Of a stretch of 64,000 nucleotides of DNA, positions 16,219 through 25,889 are shown piece after piece. Numbering within the stretch: position 1 is the first letter of the stretch; each line of letters starts with the position of its first letter. A model generated the notes under the pieces. The model did not search any database, had not been told where the DNA came from, and worked only from the letters and a program-made list of their open reading frames with translations. The stretch comes from Cupriavidus agavae (GTDB lineage: Bacteria; Pseudomonadota; Gammaproteobacteria; Burkholderiales; Burkholderiaceae): contig NZ_SGXM01000003.1 of assembly GCF_004217045.1 (NCBI RefSeq), positions 62,001 to 126,000 of the forward strand, read 5' to 3'. The position numbers and the translations under genes are program-made.

Positions 16219-17079
16219 TCAGGCCGGGTAGCTGCCGGTCTGGGCCATGTGCATGAGGCGGGCAATGCGCTCCTCGGTGGCCGGATGGGTCGAGAACAGG
16301 TTGGCAATGCCGCCGCCGGCCAGCGGGTTCATGATCATCATCTGCGCGGTGGCCGGGTGCTGCTCGGCCGCCTGGAACGGAATGCCCTGCGCGTAGCGGT
16401 GGATCTTGTCGAGCGCCGCGGCCAGCGCCTGCGGGTCGCCGCTGATCTCGGCGCCACCCCGGTCGGCCTCGAACTCGCGGGCGCGCGAGATCGCCATCTG
16501 GATCAGCGATGCCGCCAGCGGCGCCAGGATGGCCACGGCGATGCTCGCGATCGGGTTGGTGCGGTTGCCGTGCTCGTCGCGGCCGCCGAAGAACATCGCC
16601 ATGTTGGCCAGCGCCGAGATGGCGCCGGCCATGGTGGCGGCGATCGTCGAGGTCAGGATGTCACGGTGCTTCACGTGCGCCAGTTCGTGCGCCATCACGC
16701 CGCGCAGTTCGCGGTCCGACAGCACGCGCAGGATGCCCGTGGTGGCCGCCACGGCGGCGTGCTCGGGGTTGCGGCCCGTGGCAAAGGCGTTCGGCGCGTC
16801 CTCGTTGATCAGGTACACGCGCGGCATCGGCAGATCGGCCCGCTGCGCCAGGTCACGCACCATGTTGTAGAACTGCGGCGCGGTGCTGGCGTCCACCTCC
16901 TGCGCGTTGTACATGCGCAGGACCATCTTGTCCGAGAACCAGTAGGAGAAGAAATTCATCCCGAGCGCAATCAGCAGCGCGAACATCATGCCGCTGCGCC
17001 CCCCGATCATGCCGCCGATGACGATGAACAGCGCCGTGATGGCGGCCATCAGCATGAAGGTCTTGACCCAGTTGAACAT
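16219..17079 (-). CDS. htpX: Membrane zinc metalloprotease HtpX
   Basis: A 286-residue inner-membrane M48 protease that removes misfolded membrane proteins and works alongside FtsH. Two N-terminal spans (about 6-25 and 30-48) come before the catalytic HEXXH (H131-E132-x-x-H135, in [13 protein letters not shown]); further spans follow around 145-195, and '[12 protein letters not shown]' supplies the third zinc ligand. The length matches the family. It stands alone between fmt and rsmB, with its own terminator. Heat-shock control is usual for the family; no heat-shock promoter was identified here. Confidence 0.95.
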   Translation of the reverse strand: MFNWVKTFMLMAAITALFIVIGGMIGGRSGMMFALLIALGMNFFSYWFSDKMVLRMYNAQEVDASTAPQFYNMVRDLAQRADLPMPRVYLINEDAPNAFATGRNPEHAAVAATTGILRVLSDRELRGVMAHELAHVKHRDILTSTIAATMAGAISALANMAMFFGGRDEHGNRTNPIASIAVAILAPLAASLIQMAISRAREFEADRGGAEISGDPQALAAALDKIHRYAQGIPFQAAEQHPATAQMMIMNPLAGGGIANLFSTHPATEERIARLMHMAQTGSYPA

Positions 17080-17228
17080 GGCGTTGGTCTCCGAATCGTC
17101 CAGTGCGCGTAACCCGCCCCTGCGGGACGCGATGACGGTTAGATAGGGGCAGGAGCGCAGAAATTCAATGCTGTTCGCAGGGTTTTACGGCGCCGGGCCA
17201 CGGTCTCTAAATGTGGACGATGCGGCGC

Positions 17229-18230
17229 TCAGAGGGCGCCGTCTACCCGGCAGCGGGTGCCGGCCGGCAGCGGCAGGCCCTGCAGGAACTGCTGGGCGGG
17301 CTGGCGGCGTCCGCCCGGCTTCTGCAGCTCGGTCACCTGGAGCGCGCTGCCGCCCCCGCAGGCGATGATCACGCCGGCGCCGTCGGCGGCCAGCACCGTG
17401 CCCGGCGGGTGGGGCAGGCTCGTGGCGGCGGCCAGCGGCATGGCCTGCCAGCACTTGATGACGGTCTCGCCCACCTGGATCGTGGCGCCCGGGAATGGGT
17501 TGAACGCCCGTACCTGGCGGGAAAGTTCCTCCGCCGGGCGCGTGAGATCGAGCGGCGCCTCGTCCTTGGCGATCTTCTCGGCATAGGTCACGCCGGCGTC
17601 GGGCTGCGCGGTGGCGGGCAGCGCGCGGCCGGCGGCCAGCTCGCGCAGCGCCTCCACCACCATCCGCCCGCCCAGCGCAGCCAGCGTGTCATGCAGGCTG
17701 GCCGTGGTGTCCTGCGGGCCGATCGGCACCGCTTCGCGCGTGAGCATGTCGCCGGTGTCGAGGCCCTCGTCCATCTGCATCAGCGTGATGCCGGTCTCGG
17801 TGTCGCCGGCCTCGATGGCACGGTGGATCGGAGCGGCGCCGCGCCAGCGCGGCAGCAGCGAACCGTGGATGTTCAGGCACCCCAGGCGCGGCAGTTCCAG
17901 CACTTCCCGCGGCAGGATCAGGCCGTAGGCGGCCACCACCATGACATCGGGGGCGATTTGCGCGAGGGTATCGACGGCCGCGCCGGCTTCCTCGGGATAC
18001 TTGCCCTGGCGGCGCAGCGAGCGCGGCTGCAGGATCGGCCCGAGGCCCGCCTCGACGGCGAACTGCTTGACCGGGCTGGCCTGCACCTGCATGCCGCGTC
18101 CGGCCGGACGGTCGGGCTGGGACAGGACGGCCACCACCGGAAAACCGGCGGCGTGGATGGCCTCGAGGGCGACGCGCGCAAATTCGGGCGTGCCCGCAAA
18201 CGCAACGCGCAGCGGCTGGACTTGAGTCAT
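17229..18230 (-). CDS. fmt: Methionyl-tRNA formyltransferase
   Basis: A 333-residue cytosolic enzyme that formylates Met-tRNAfMet with 10-formyl-THF, for translation initiation. The N-terminal Rossmann domain carries '[10 protein letters not shown]' and the formyl-THF loop '[18 protein letters not shown]' with the catalytic Asn-His-Asp set; the C-terminal OB-fold domain begins near 215. Length is slightly above the E. coli enzyme. It lies 120 bp after def, as in many bacteria, but a terminator-like hairpin stands between the two. Confidence 0.96.
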   Translation of the reverse strand: MTQVQPLRVAFAGTPEFARVALEAIHAAGFPVVAVLSQPDRPAGRGMQVQASPVKQFAVEAGLGPILQPRSLRRQGKYPEEAGAAVDTLAQIAPDVMVVAAYGLILPREVLELPRLGCLNIHGSLLPRWRGAAPIHRAIEAGDTETGITLMQMDEGLDTGDMLTREAVPIGPQDTTASLHDTLAALGGRMVVEALRELAAGRALPATAQPDAGVTYAEKIAKDEAPLDLTRPAEELSRQVRAFNPFPGATIQVGETVIKCWQAMPLAAATSLPHPPGTVLAADGAGVIIACGGGSALQVTELQKPGGRRQPAQQFLQGLPLPAGTRCRVDGAL

Positions 18231-18257
18231 GGCAAATGAACCGGAAATAAAAACGAC

Positions 18258-18278
18258 ACCGGCCGCAGGGCGGCCGGT
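18258..18278 (-). terminator. Hairpin between def and fmt
   Basis: A perfect 9-bp stem ACCGGCCGC/GCGGCCGGT with a 3-base loop, followed on the minus strand by GTCGTTTTTATTT. It lies 28 bp upstream of the fmt ATG and could terminate or attenuate def read-through. Confidence 0.7.
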
Positions 18279-18347
18279 ACGTGGGGGTCTTCAGGATCGG
18301 TGTAACGATAGCAGAGCCCGCGCGGAGGCGGCCCCACTGTTACATCC

Positions 18348-18854
18348 TTACATCCGCGAGCGCACGCGCTTCTGGAGCTTGCTCTTGATGCGGTTGACCT
18401 TGAGCGGCGACAGGTACTCGACGAACACCTTGCCGTCGAGATGGTCGATCTCGTGCTGTATACATACGGCGAGCAGGTCGTCGGCATCGATCTCCCAGGT
18501 CTCGCCGCGCTCGTTGAGCGCGCGCACCTTGACGCGGTCCGGGCGCTCCACGCGGTCGTAGACCTCGGGCACCGACAGGCAGCCCTCTTCCCAGACCTTG
18601 CGGTTGTCGCTGGCCCAGACGATCTCGGGATTGATGAAGACCATCAGCGCGTCGCGCGACTCGGAAACGTCGATCACGATGACGCGTTCGTGCACGTCCA
18701 CCTGCGTGGCCGCCAGGCCGATGCCGGGCGCTTCGTACATGGTTTCCGCCATGTCGCCGACCAGTTGGCGGATGCGGTCGTCCACCACCGCCACGGGCTT
18801 TGCCACCTTGTGCAGGCGAGGATCGGGATAGGTGAGGATATCGAGTTTGGCCAT
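18348..18854 (-). CDS. def: Peptide deformylase
   Basis: A 168-residue metalloenzyme that removes the N-formyl group from nascent proteins. All three motifs are visible: 'GIGLAATQ' (about 44-51), 'EGCLSVP' with metal ligand C92, and 'QHEIDHL' with H134, catalytic E135 and H138. The start [11 protein letters not shown] at 18854 gives the usual family N terminus; the upstream in-frame ATG at 18869 adds only five residues. It is divergent from the LysM protein gene and upstream of fmt. Confidence 0.96.
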   Translation of the reverse strand: MAKLDILTYPDPRLHKVAKPVAVVDDRIRQLVGDMAETMYEAPGIGLAATQVDVHERVIVIDVSESRDALMVFINPEIVWASDNRKVWEEGCLSVPEVYDRVERPDRVKVRALNERGETWEIDADDLLAVCIQHEIDHLDGKVFVEYLSPLKVNRIKSKLQKRVRSRM

Positions 18855-19018
18855 GATGCTCGGGCGCAACGCCGGGTGCTGTTCACTGCCCGGCCGCCGT
18901 TGCGGCGTGCGGGGTTTACATGCAGAATCGGGGCGCTAGTACAAAAATTCAAGGCGCGCCGCAGCAGGCACGCTCTACCTAGGGTCAATCCGGTTGGTCT
19001 CCCGACCGGTTCAGGAAA

Positions 19019-20194
19019 ATGCGCGATCTTACCAAACAACAGGCGGCGTCGGGCCGCAGGCTGCACGCGTTCACCCTCGTCATGTTGAGTGCTGCATGCG
19101 TCACAGCAGGCGCCGCCGCAGCCGTCCAGGCTGCGGAACTGGCCGTCTCGCCCGCGCAGCGCGCCGAGGCCGACGTCACTGCCCAGCAGGGTATCCCCGT
19201 TTCGGAACTGGCATCCGGCGCGCCGAGCCAGTACACGGTGCGCTCGGGCGACACGCTCTGGGGCATTTCGGGCAAATACCTGCGCCAGCCGTGGCGCTGG
19301 CCGGCGCTGTGGGGCATGAACCGCCAGCAGATCCGCAATCCGCACCTGATCTATCCGGGCCAGATCCTGTATCTGGTCCAGCGCGATGGCCGCGCCTATC
19401 TCTCGACCACCGCGCCCGGCGGCGTGGCGGGCGGCGATGTCCGCCTGTCGCCGCGCGTGCGGGGCGATGGCGACAGCGGCAACGCGATTCCGAGCATACC
19501 GGCGTCCGATATCGAGCCGTTCCTGATGCGTCCGCTCGTGGTGGACCAGCAGACCGTGGCCACTTCGGCCCGCATCGTGGCGCTGCCCGACGCCCGTGTC
19601 TACATGGGCCGTGGCGATACCGGCTACGTGCGCGGCATTGCGCCGACCGACAGCGTGGGCAGCGACTGGCAGGCCTTCAAGCCGGCCCAGCCCGTCTACG
19701 ACCCGGTGAGCAGGGCCGTCCTCGGCTACGAGGCGCAGTACCAGGGCAACGTACGGCTGACGCGCGGGCCCGAGGGCCCCGATGCGGTGTCTACCGTGCA
19801 GGTCACGCAGTCCCCGCAGGAAATGGGCGCGGGCTCGCTGCTGCTGCCGCAGCCGGCGCGCGAGGCCGTGCGCTATGTGCCGCACGCGCCGGACACCAAC
19901 GTCCAGGCCCGCATCGCGGCGGTCTATGGCGGCGTGGAGTACGGCGGCGCCAAGCAGGTGGTGGTGCTGAACGTGGGTGCCAATGCCGGGCTGGAGCCGG
20001 GCCACGTGCTGGCGCTGTCGCGTTCGGGCGGCAAGGTCAAGGATTCCACCGACCGCAACCGCACGATCACGCTGCCCGATGACCGCTACGGGCTGGCCTA
20101 TGTCTACCGCGTCTTCCCGGGCATTGCCTACGCGCTGGTGACCGATGCCACCAACGTGATGAAGGTGGGCGACCTCGCCACGACGCCGCAGTGA
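19019..20194 (+). CDS. Exported LysM-domain protein
   Basis: A 391-residue exported protein. A signal peptide (about 1-39, ending AAVQAA) is followed by one LysM peptidoglycan-binding domain (about 70-120): 'SQYTVRSGDTLWGISGKYL', 'NRQQIRNPHLIYPGQILYL'. The remaining 260 residues are beta-rich and unassigned. Family members are regularly found directly upstream of dprA in beta-proteobacteria, as here, with 42 bp between the genes. Likely role is cell-envelope maintenance by binding peptidoglycan. There is no catalytic peptidase motif. Confidence 0.88.
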   Translation: MRDLTKQQAASGRRLHAFTLVMLSAACVTAGAAAAVQAAELAVSPAQRAEADVTAQQGIPVSELASGAPSQYTVRSGDTLWGISGKYLRQPWRWPALWGMNRQQIRNPHLIYPGQILYLVQRDGRAYLSTTAPGGVAGGDVRLSPRVRGDGDSGNAIPSIPASDIEPFLMRPLVVDQQTVATSARIVALPDARVYMGRGDTGYVRGIAPTDSVGSDWQAFKPAQPVYDPVSRAVLGYEAQYQGNVRLTRGPEGPDAVSTVQVTQSPQEMGAGSLLLPQPAREAVRYVPHAPDTNVQARIAAVYGGVEYGGAKQVVVLNVGANAGLEPGHVLALSRSGGKVKDSTDRNRTITLPDDRYGLAYVYRVFPGIAYALVTDATNVMKVGDLATTPQ

Positions 20195-20236
20195 CCGGCC
20201 GGGATGGCGCCCCGTGCGCCGTCCTGCCGCTTGCCG

Positions 20237-21355
20237 ATGACCGTATCGACCTGCGACCCCGCTGACGTCGCCGCCTGGGTCCGCCTGACCACGACCCCCG
20301 GCGTTCCGGCCCGCACCGCCCGCAACCTGCTGGCGGCGTTCGGCCTGCCCCAGGCCGTGCTGGCCCAGGACGCCGCGCGCCTGCGCGAAGTGGCCGAGCC
20401 TGCTGCCGTGCGCGCCCTGCTGGGCCCGCCTGACGACGCGATGGCTGCCCGCATCGCCCGCACCTGCCAATGGCTTGACGCGCCAGACCACGCTTTCGTG
20501 ACGATGGCCGATGCCGGCTACCCCGCGCGGCTGCTCGACCTGGCCGACCCGCCGCTGGCGCTCTATATCAATGGGAATGTGGCAAGGCTGCAGGCACACG
20601 CGCTCGGCATCGTCGGCGCACGGCACGCCACGGCACAGGGCGTGCGCAACGCGCAGGGGTTTGCGCAGGCGTTTTCGCGGGCTGGCCTGGCCGTGGTCTC
20701 GGGGCTGGCGCTCGGCATCGACGCGGCCGCCCACGCCGCGGCGCTCGAAGGGCCGGGCAATACCGTGGCCGTGGTGGGGACCGGCGTGGATATCGTCTAT
20801 CCGGCCCGGCATCACGGTCTGGCGCACCGCATCGTCGATGCGGGCGGCGCCATCGTCAGCGAGTTTCCGCTGGGTACGCCGGGGCGGGCGAACCACTTTC
20901 CGCGCCGCAACCGCATTATCGCGGCGCTCGCCCGGGGCGTGCTGGTGGTGGAGGCGGCCGAGCGGTCGGGGTCGCTGATCACGGCGCGGCTGGCGTCCGA
21001 GATCGGGCGGGAGGTCTTTGCGATTCCGGGATCGATCCACGCCGAGCTTTCGCGCGGGTGCCACAGGCTGATCCGCCAGGGCGCCAAGCTCGTGGAAGCG
21101 CCCGAGGACGTGTTCGAGGAGTTCGCCGATCTGGGTACGCGGCCGGCTCCGGCCATGCCGGCGCGGGCCTGCGCCGCGCCGGAGACGGCGGCCGACCTGT
21201 TCGGCGGCGCGCTGTCCTATGATCCTGTCACGTTCGACACCCTCTGCGAGCGCAGTGGGATCGACGCCGAAGCGGTGTCTGCGGCACTTCTCCAGTTGGA
21301 GCTGGAGGGCGCGGCGGAGCGGCTGCCGGGCAACCGTTACCGGCGTCTGGCATGA
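20237..21355 (+). CDS. dprA: DNA-processing protein DprA
   Basis: A 372-residue cytosolic protein that loads RecA on incoming single-stranded DNA during natural transformation. The Rossmann-like core shows 'GIVGARHATAQG', 'VVSGLALGIDAAAH', 'VVGTGVDIVYPARH' and 'PRRNRIIAALARGVLVVEA'; a C-terminal winged-helix (DML1-like, about 315-370) follows a short Ala-rich linker. I used the ATG at 20237 (MTVSTCD), whose product fits the family better than the upstream ATG at 20204. A thioredoxin gene starts 36 bp after it. Confidence 0.94.
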   Translation: MTVSTCDPADVAAWVRLTTTPGVPARTARNLLAAFGLPQAVLAQDAARLREVAEPAAVRALLGPPDDAMAARIARTCQWLDAPDHAFVTMADAGYPARLLDLADPPLALYINGNVARLQAHALGIVGARHATAQGVRNAQGFAQAFSRAGLAVVSGLALGIDAAAHAAALEGPGNTVAVVGTGVDIVYPARHHGLAHRIVDAGGAIVSEFPLGTPGRANHFPRRNRIIAALARGVLVVEAAERSGSLITARLASEIGREVFAIPGSIHAELSRGCHRLIRQGAKLVEAPEDVFEEFADLGTRPAPAMPARACAAPETAADLFGGALSYDPVTFDTLCERSGIDAEAVSAALLQLELEGAAERLPGNRYRRLA

Positions 21356-21391
21356 TCCGCGGTATTGCGTTCGCCTCATACTTCTCTTGCA

Positions 21392-21799
21392 ATGGCCGTT
21401 TACTACCCCGAACAGGACCCCGGCGCCGTCAGCCGGGCGCTGGCCGAGCGCCCCGGCGGCCGGCTGGTGGCCTGTCTGTGCGCCGACTGGTGCGGCACCT
21501 GCAAGCAATACCAGGATGGCTTTGCCGTGCTGGCGGCGCGCTACCCGAACGACTGTTTTGTCTGGATCGACGTCGAAACCCACTCCGACACGCTCGGTGA
21601 GGACATCGACATCGAAAATTTTCCTACTGTATTGATTCAGCCTGTTGCAGGCGGGGCACCGCATTTTTACGGAACGGTGTTGCCACACCTCGACGTGCTG
21701 GACCGGATGCTCGCCAGAGGCGCCGCCATGCCGGCGGCGGCATCGCAATTTCCTGAAGTGCTGCCCTGGCTACTTGGCCAAGGCACCGGAAACGGCTGA
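21392..21799 (+). CDS. Thioredoxin-family protein
   Basis: A 135-residue thioredoxin-fold protein with active site W33-C34-G35-T36-C37 in 'LCADWCGTCKQY' and the cis-Pro segment 'NFPTVLIQ'. No signal peptide, so it should be cytosolic. The usual CGPC is replaced by CGTC, which alters redox potential in related proteins. Start ATG 21392 (MAVYYPEQ) is chosen over 21365 because it gives a normal N terminus. It lies between dprA and topB; in Cupriavidus-type genomes this order is common. Substrate is unknown. Confidence 0.88.
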   Translation: MAVYYPEQDPGAVSRALAERPGGRLVACLCADWCGTCKQYQDGFAVLAARYPNDCFVWIDVETHSDTLGEDIDIENFPTVLIQPVAGGAPHFYGTVLPHLDVLDRMLARGAAMPAAASQFPEVLPWLLGQGTGNG

Positions 21800-21960
21800 G
21801 GCCGGGAGCCATGCGGCGAGGGGGGCGGCTTGCACGCCCGTCGAAACCGCGCTTATTATTGGCGCCTCAAAGCCCAGGCGTGCTGTTTACATAGTTTGCC
21901 GTGAATTTCAAGAGGTGCAGGCTGCTCATTTCGGAGCGCCGCGCCACAAGGACCCGTTGA

Positions 21961-24696
21961 ATGTCTAAAGCCCTCATCATCGCGGAAAAGCCATCGGTTG
22001 CCGCCGATATCGCGCGCGCCCTCGGGGGCTTTGCCAAGCACGACGAATATTTCGAGAGCGACGACTTCGTGCTGTCCTCGGCCGTGGGCCACCTCGTCGA
22101 GATCGCGGCGCCTGACGAATATGAAGTCAAGCGCGGCAAGTGGAGCTTCGCCAACCTGCCGGTGATTCCGCCGCACTTCGACCTGCGCCCGATCGCCAAG
22201 ACCGAGTCGCGCCTCAAGGTGCTGAACCGCTTGATCAAGCGCAAGGACGTGACAGGTCTGATCAATGCCTGCGACGCGGGGCGCGAAGGCGAGCTGATCT
22301 TCCGCCTGATTGCGCAGCAGGCCAAGGCCAAGCAGCCGGTGCGCCGGCTCTGGCTGCAGTCGATGACGCCGCAGGCCATTCGCGACGGGTTTGCCGCGCT
22401 GCGCGCCGACGAGGAAATGATGCCGCTGGCCGACGCCGCGCGCTGCCGCTCCGAGGCCGACTGGCTCGTGGGCATCAACGGCACGCGGGCGATGACCGCG
22501 TTCAACAGCAAGGGCGGCGGGTTCTTCCTGACCACGGTGGGCCGGGTGCAGACCCCGACGCTGTCGATCGTGGTGGAGCGCGAAGAGAAGATCAAGCACT
22601 TCGTGCCGCGCGACTACTGGGAGGTCCGTGCCGAGTTCATCGCCGCGGCGGGCCTGTACGAGGGCCGCTGGTTCGATCCGAAGTTCAAGAAGAACGAGTT
22701 CGACCCCGAGGCGCGCGAATCGCGCCTGTGGAGCGAGGCCGAGGCCAAGAGCATCGTGGCCGCGTGCCGCGACAAGCCGGGCACGGTCAGCGAGGAATCG
22801 AAACCGTCCACGCAGCAGTCGCCGGCGCTGTTCGACCTGACCACGCTGCAGCGCGAGGCCAACTCGCGCTTCGGCTTCTCGGCCAAGAACACGCTGGGCC
22901 TGGCCCAGGCGCTGTACGAGAAGCACAAGGTGCTGACCTACCCGCGTACCGATGCCCGCGCGCTGCCCGAGGACTACCTGGACACGGTCAAGCAGACCAT
23001 GGAAATGCTGGCCGACAGCTCGCCGAACTACCTGCCGCACGCCAAGAAGATCCTGTCGAGCGGCTGGGTCAAGCCGAACAAGAAGATCTTCGACAACAGC
23101 AAGATCAGCGATCACTTCGCCATCATCCCGACGCTGCAGGCACCGAAGAACCTGTCGGAGCCCGAGCAGAAGCTGTACGACCTGGTGGTGCGCCGCTTCC
23201 TGGCCGTGTTCTTCCCGGCTGCCGAGTTCCAGGTCACCACGCGTATCACCGAGGTGGCCGGCCACCACTTCAAGACCGAGGGCAAGGTGCTGGTCAATCC
23301 CGGCTGGCTAGTGATCTACGGCCGCGAGGCGCAGGGCAAGGACGACAAGGACGCCAACCTTGTTCCGGTGCAGAAGGACGAGAAGGTCAAGACCGACAAG
23401 GTGGACGCCGTGGGCCTGACCACGCGCCCGCCGGCCCGCTATAACGAAGCGACACTGCTGTCGGCCATGGAAGGCGCCGGCAAGCTGGTGGACGACGACG
23501 CGCTGCGCGAGGCCATGGCCGGCAAGGGCCTGGGCACGCCGGCCACGCGTGCGGCCATCATCGAAGGGCTGCTGACCGAGAAATACCTGGTGCGCGAGGG
23601 CCGCGAGCTGATTCCGACGGCCAAGGCGTTCCAGCTGATGACGCTGCTGCGCGGGCTGGGCGTGCTGGAACTGACGCAGGCCGAGCTGACCGGCGAGTGG
23701 GAGCACAAGCTGTCTCAGATCGAGCGCGGCCGGCTCAAGCGCGACGAGTTCATGCGCGAGATCGCGCAGATGACGCAGCAGATCGTCAAGCGCGCCAAGG
23801 AATACGACAGCGACACCATTCCCGGCGACTACGCCACGCTGGACACGCCGTGCCCGCAGTGCGGCGGGCAGGTCAAGGAGAACTACCGCCGCTTTGCCTG
23901 CACGAACTGCGAGTTCTCGATCAGCAAGATTCCGGGCGGGCGCCAGTTCGAGATCGAGGAAGTCGAGGAACTGCTGCTGAAGAAGGAAATCGGTCCGCTG
24001 CAGGGCTTCCGCAGCAAGATGGGGCGCCCGTTCGCCGCCATCCTGAAGCTGGCTCATGACGACGACGGCAACTGGAAGATGGAGTTCGACTTCGGCCAGA
24101 ACGACGACGACAGCGATGGCGAGCCGGTCGATTTCAGCGCGCAGACGCCGCTGGGCCACTGCCCCAAGTGCAATGGCTCGGTCTACGAGCACGGCATGAA
24201 GTACGTCTGCGAGCACGCGGTGGGGCCGGAGAAGACCTGCGACTTCACCACGGGCAAGATCATCCTGCAGCAGGAGGTGTCGCCCGAGCAGATCGGCAAG
24301 CTGCTGTCGGCCGGCCGGACCGACCTGCTGACGGGGTTCAAGTCGTCGCGGACCGGTCGCAACTTCAAGGCGTTCCTGGTCAAGCAGCCGGACGGCAAGA
24401 TCGGCTTCGAGTTCGAGGCCCGCGAACCCAAGGCGGGCAAGCCCGGCGCGAAGACGGCAGCCAAGGCCGCCACGAAGGGCGCGGACCACGACGAGGCAGC
24501 CGAGGCGGCGCCGGTGAAGACCGCGGCTGCCAGGAAGGTGCCGGCCAAGAAGGCGCCTGCGAAGAAGGCCGCGGCCAAGACGGCGGCGACCAAGACGGCT
24601 GCGACCAAGACGGCTGCGAAGACTGCCGCCGCCAAGGCGCCTGCCGCCAAGAAGGCGCGCGCATCGAGCAAGCAGACGGCGGACGCGGAAGAGTAA
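21961..24696 (+). CDS. topB: DNA topoisomerase III
   Basis: A 911-residue type IA topoisomerase that decatenates and relaxes DNA by passing strands through a transient break. The TOPRIM domain (about 1-150) shows 'IIAEKPSVAADIA' and 'NACDAGREGELIF'; the active-site tyrosine is Y327 in TYPRTD, equivalent to Tyr328 of E. coli TopB. The C terminus has two zinc-ribbon-like C-rich repeats (CPQCGG...CTNCEF and CPKCNG...C) and then a 60-residue Lys/Ala tail with repeats such as AAKTAATKT, like histone H1 tails, likely to bind DNA non-specifically. It is longer than E. coli TopB (653 aa) because of this C-terminal region. Confidence 0.96.
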   Translation: MSKALIIAEKPSVAADIARALGGFAKHDEYFESDDFVLSSAVGHLVEIAAPDEYEVKRGKWSFANLPVIPPHFDLRPIAKTESRLKVLNRLIKRKDVTGLINACDAGREGELIFRLIAQQAKAKQPVRRLWLQSMTPQAIRDGFAALRADEEMMPLADAARCRSEADWLVGINGTRAMTAFNSKGGGFFLTTVGRVQTPTLSIVVEREEKIKHFVPRDYWEVRAEFIAAAGLYEGRWFDPKFKKNEFDPEARESRLWSEAEAKSIVAACRDKPGTVSEESKPSTQQSPALFDLTTLQREANSRFGFSAKNTLGLAQALYEKHKVLTYPRTDARALPEDYLDTVKQTMEMLADSSPNYLPHAKKILSSGWVKPNKKIFDNSKISDHFAIIPTLQAPKNLSEPEQKLYDLVVRRFLAVFFPAAEFQVTTRITEVAGHHFKTEGKVLVNPGWLVIYGREAQGKDDKDANLVPVQKDEKVKTDKVDAVGLTTRPPARYNEATLLSAMEGAGKLVDDDALREAMAGKGLGTPATRAAIIEGLLTEKYLVREGRELIPTAKAFQLMTLLRGLGVLELTQAELTGEWEHKLSQIERGRLKRDEFMREIAQMTQQIVKRAKEYDSDTIPGDYATLDTPCPQCGGQVKENYRRFACTNCEFSISKIPGGRQFEIEEVEELLLKKEIGPLQGFRSKMGRPFAAILKLAHDDDGNWKMEFDFGQNDDDSDGEPVDFSAQTPLGHCPKCNGSVYEHGMKYVCEHAVGPEKTCDFTTGKIILQQEVSPEQIGKLLSAGRTDLLTGFKSSRTGRNFKAFLVKQPDGKIGFEFEAREPKAGKPGAKTAAKAATKGADHDEAAEAAPVKTAAARKVPAKKAPAKKAAAKTAATKTAATKTAAKTAAAKAPAAKKARASSKQTADAEE

Positions 24697-24728
24697 CCGC
24701 TCACCTTCACCGGTGGCGGAAAACGGAA

Positions 24729-24757
24729 CGGCGAGGTGTGAACCTCGCCGTTTCGCC
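24729..24757 (+). terminator. Intrinsic terminator after topB
   Basis: Stem CGGCGAGGT/ACCTCGCCG with a GTGA loop followed by TTTCG, 32 bp after the topB stop and just before the convergent LysR gene. The T run is short, so confidence is moderate. Confidence 0.6.
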
Positions 24758-24771
24758 ATTCCGGGTGCCAG

Positions 24772-25698
24772 TCATTGCCGGCCGGGCGGCTCGGGTTCGG
24801 CGTCGCCGGCGCGCTGCTTGCCTTCTTCGAGCAGGAAGTCGATGAATGCGCGCACCTTGGTCGGCAGGAATTTCCGGCTCGGGTAGACCACGCTGACGTC
24901 GCGGCGCGGCAGTTGGTACTGCGGCAGGATGTGCATCAGGCGCCCCGCCTCGATGTTGGGGCGCGCCAGGTAGGACGACAGCATCGCAATGCCCATGTCG
25001 GCCAGCGCCGCCTGGTGCGCCAGTTCGGCGTTGCTGCAGAGCAGGCCGGGCCGGATCGGCACGGTGACCTCGCCTTCGGGGCCCGACAGCGTCCACTCGT
25101 GCTCGGCAGTCGGCAGCCGCATGGCAATGGCACGATGGCTGGTCAGGTCGTGGGCGGTGCGCAGCGGCGGGTGCTCGCGCAGGTATCCCGGCGACGCGCA
25201 GAGCACGATCTCAGCCGAAATCAGCGGCCGCGCCACCAGGTGGGAGCCGAGGCCGAGGTCGGACAGCATCACGCCCACGTCGCGCCCTTCTTCGACGATA
25301 TCGACCATGCGGTCCGACAACTGCACGTCGAACACGATCTCGGGGTACAGGCGGTGGAAGCGTTCCAGGATCTGCGGCAGCAGATGCAAGCCGAACATCA
25401 CCGGGGTGATGAGCCGTAACGTGCCGGACAGCGACTGGCTGCGCGCGGTGACGATCGATTCGGCCTCCTCGACGTCTTCGAGGATCTGGGCGCAGCGCTG
25501 GAGGTAGGTCTCGCCGGCGTCGGTCAGCGACAGGCTGCGGGTGGTGCGGTTCAGCAGGCGGGTGCCCAGGTGGCTTTCGAGATCGGCCACGTAGCGGGTG
25601 ACCACGGCATTGGACATTTCGAGTTGCTGCGCCGCACGGGCAAAGCTTCCCAGCTCCACGACCTTGGCGAACACGCGCATCGATTGCAACCGATCCAT
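24772..25698 (-). CDS. LysR-family transcriptional regulator
   Basis: A 308-residue LysR regulator. The winged helix-turn-helix lies at about 1-60 (MDRLQSMRVFAKVVELGSFARAAQ, SNAVVTRYVADLESHLGTRL), followed by a periplasmic-binding-like effector domain (about 90-295). The sequence resembles the CrgA/PA3398-like subgroup that begins MDRLQSM. It is divergent from the gene for a secreted repeat protein, 190 bp away, with a T-N11-A type site in between, so it probably controls that gene and itself. The effector is unknown. Confidence 0.92.
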   Translation of the reverse strand: MDRLQSMRVFAKVVELGSFARAAQQLEMSNAVVTRYVADLESHLGTRLLNRTTRSLSLTDAGETYLQRCAQILEDVEEAESIVTARSQSLSGTLRLITPVMFGLHLLPQILERFHRLYPEIVFDVQLSDRMVDIVEEGRDVGVMLSDLGLGSHLVARPLISAEIVLCASPGYLREHPPLRTAHDLTSHRAIAMRLPTAEHEWTLSGPEGEVTVPIRPGLLCSNAELAHQAALADMGIAMLSSYLARPNIEAGRLMHILPQYQLPRRDVSVVYPSRKFLPTKVRAFIDFLLEEGKQRAGDAEPEPPGRQ

Positions 25699-25748
25699 GG
25701 CACAGTCCCCCGTCTTCGCCCTGAACTTTTCCCCGATAGGGATGATTT

Positions 25749-25765
25749 ATTGTCGAAACAACAAT
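25749..25765. promoter_or_regulatory. Possible LysR binding site
   Basis: ATTGT-N7-ACAAT, fitting the LysR T-N11-A pattern, in the intergenic region 50 bp upstream of the LysR start and 125 bp upstream of the divergent small secreted protein gene. Confidence 0.5.
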
Positions 25766-25889
25766 CAATCATTGTGGATCGGGCTATTTATGCATATCAG
25801 GGAAATGCCTAATATCCCTTCATTCGATGCCGCAGCGCAGCAACAGCACGTGAATCCGGCATCCACAGTGAAAGTGAAGGAAAGATATC

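Noticed and set aside
18674..21748. Open frame of about 1020 codons on the minus strand across the LysM and dprA genes
   Set aside because: Low-complexity Arg/His/Gly composition; both plus-strand genes have clear families.
24500..24690. Tandem repeat or CRISPR-like array at the topB end
   Set aside because: The repetition is codon-level Lys/Ala repeats in the protein tail; no spacers or conserved direct repeats. No CRISPR array was found in the window.
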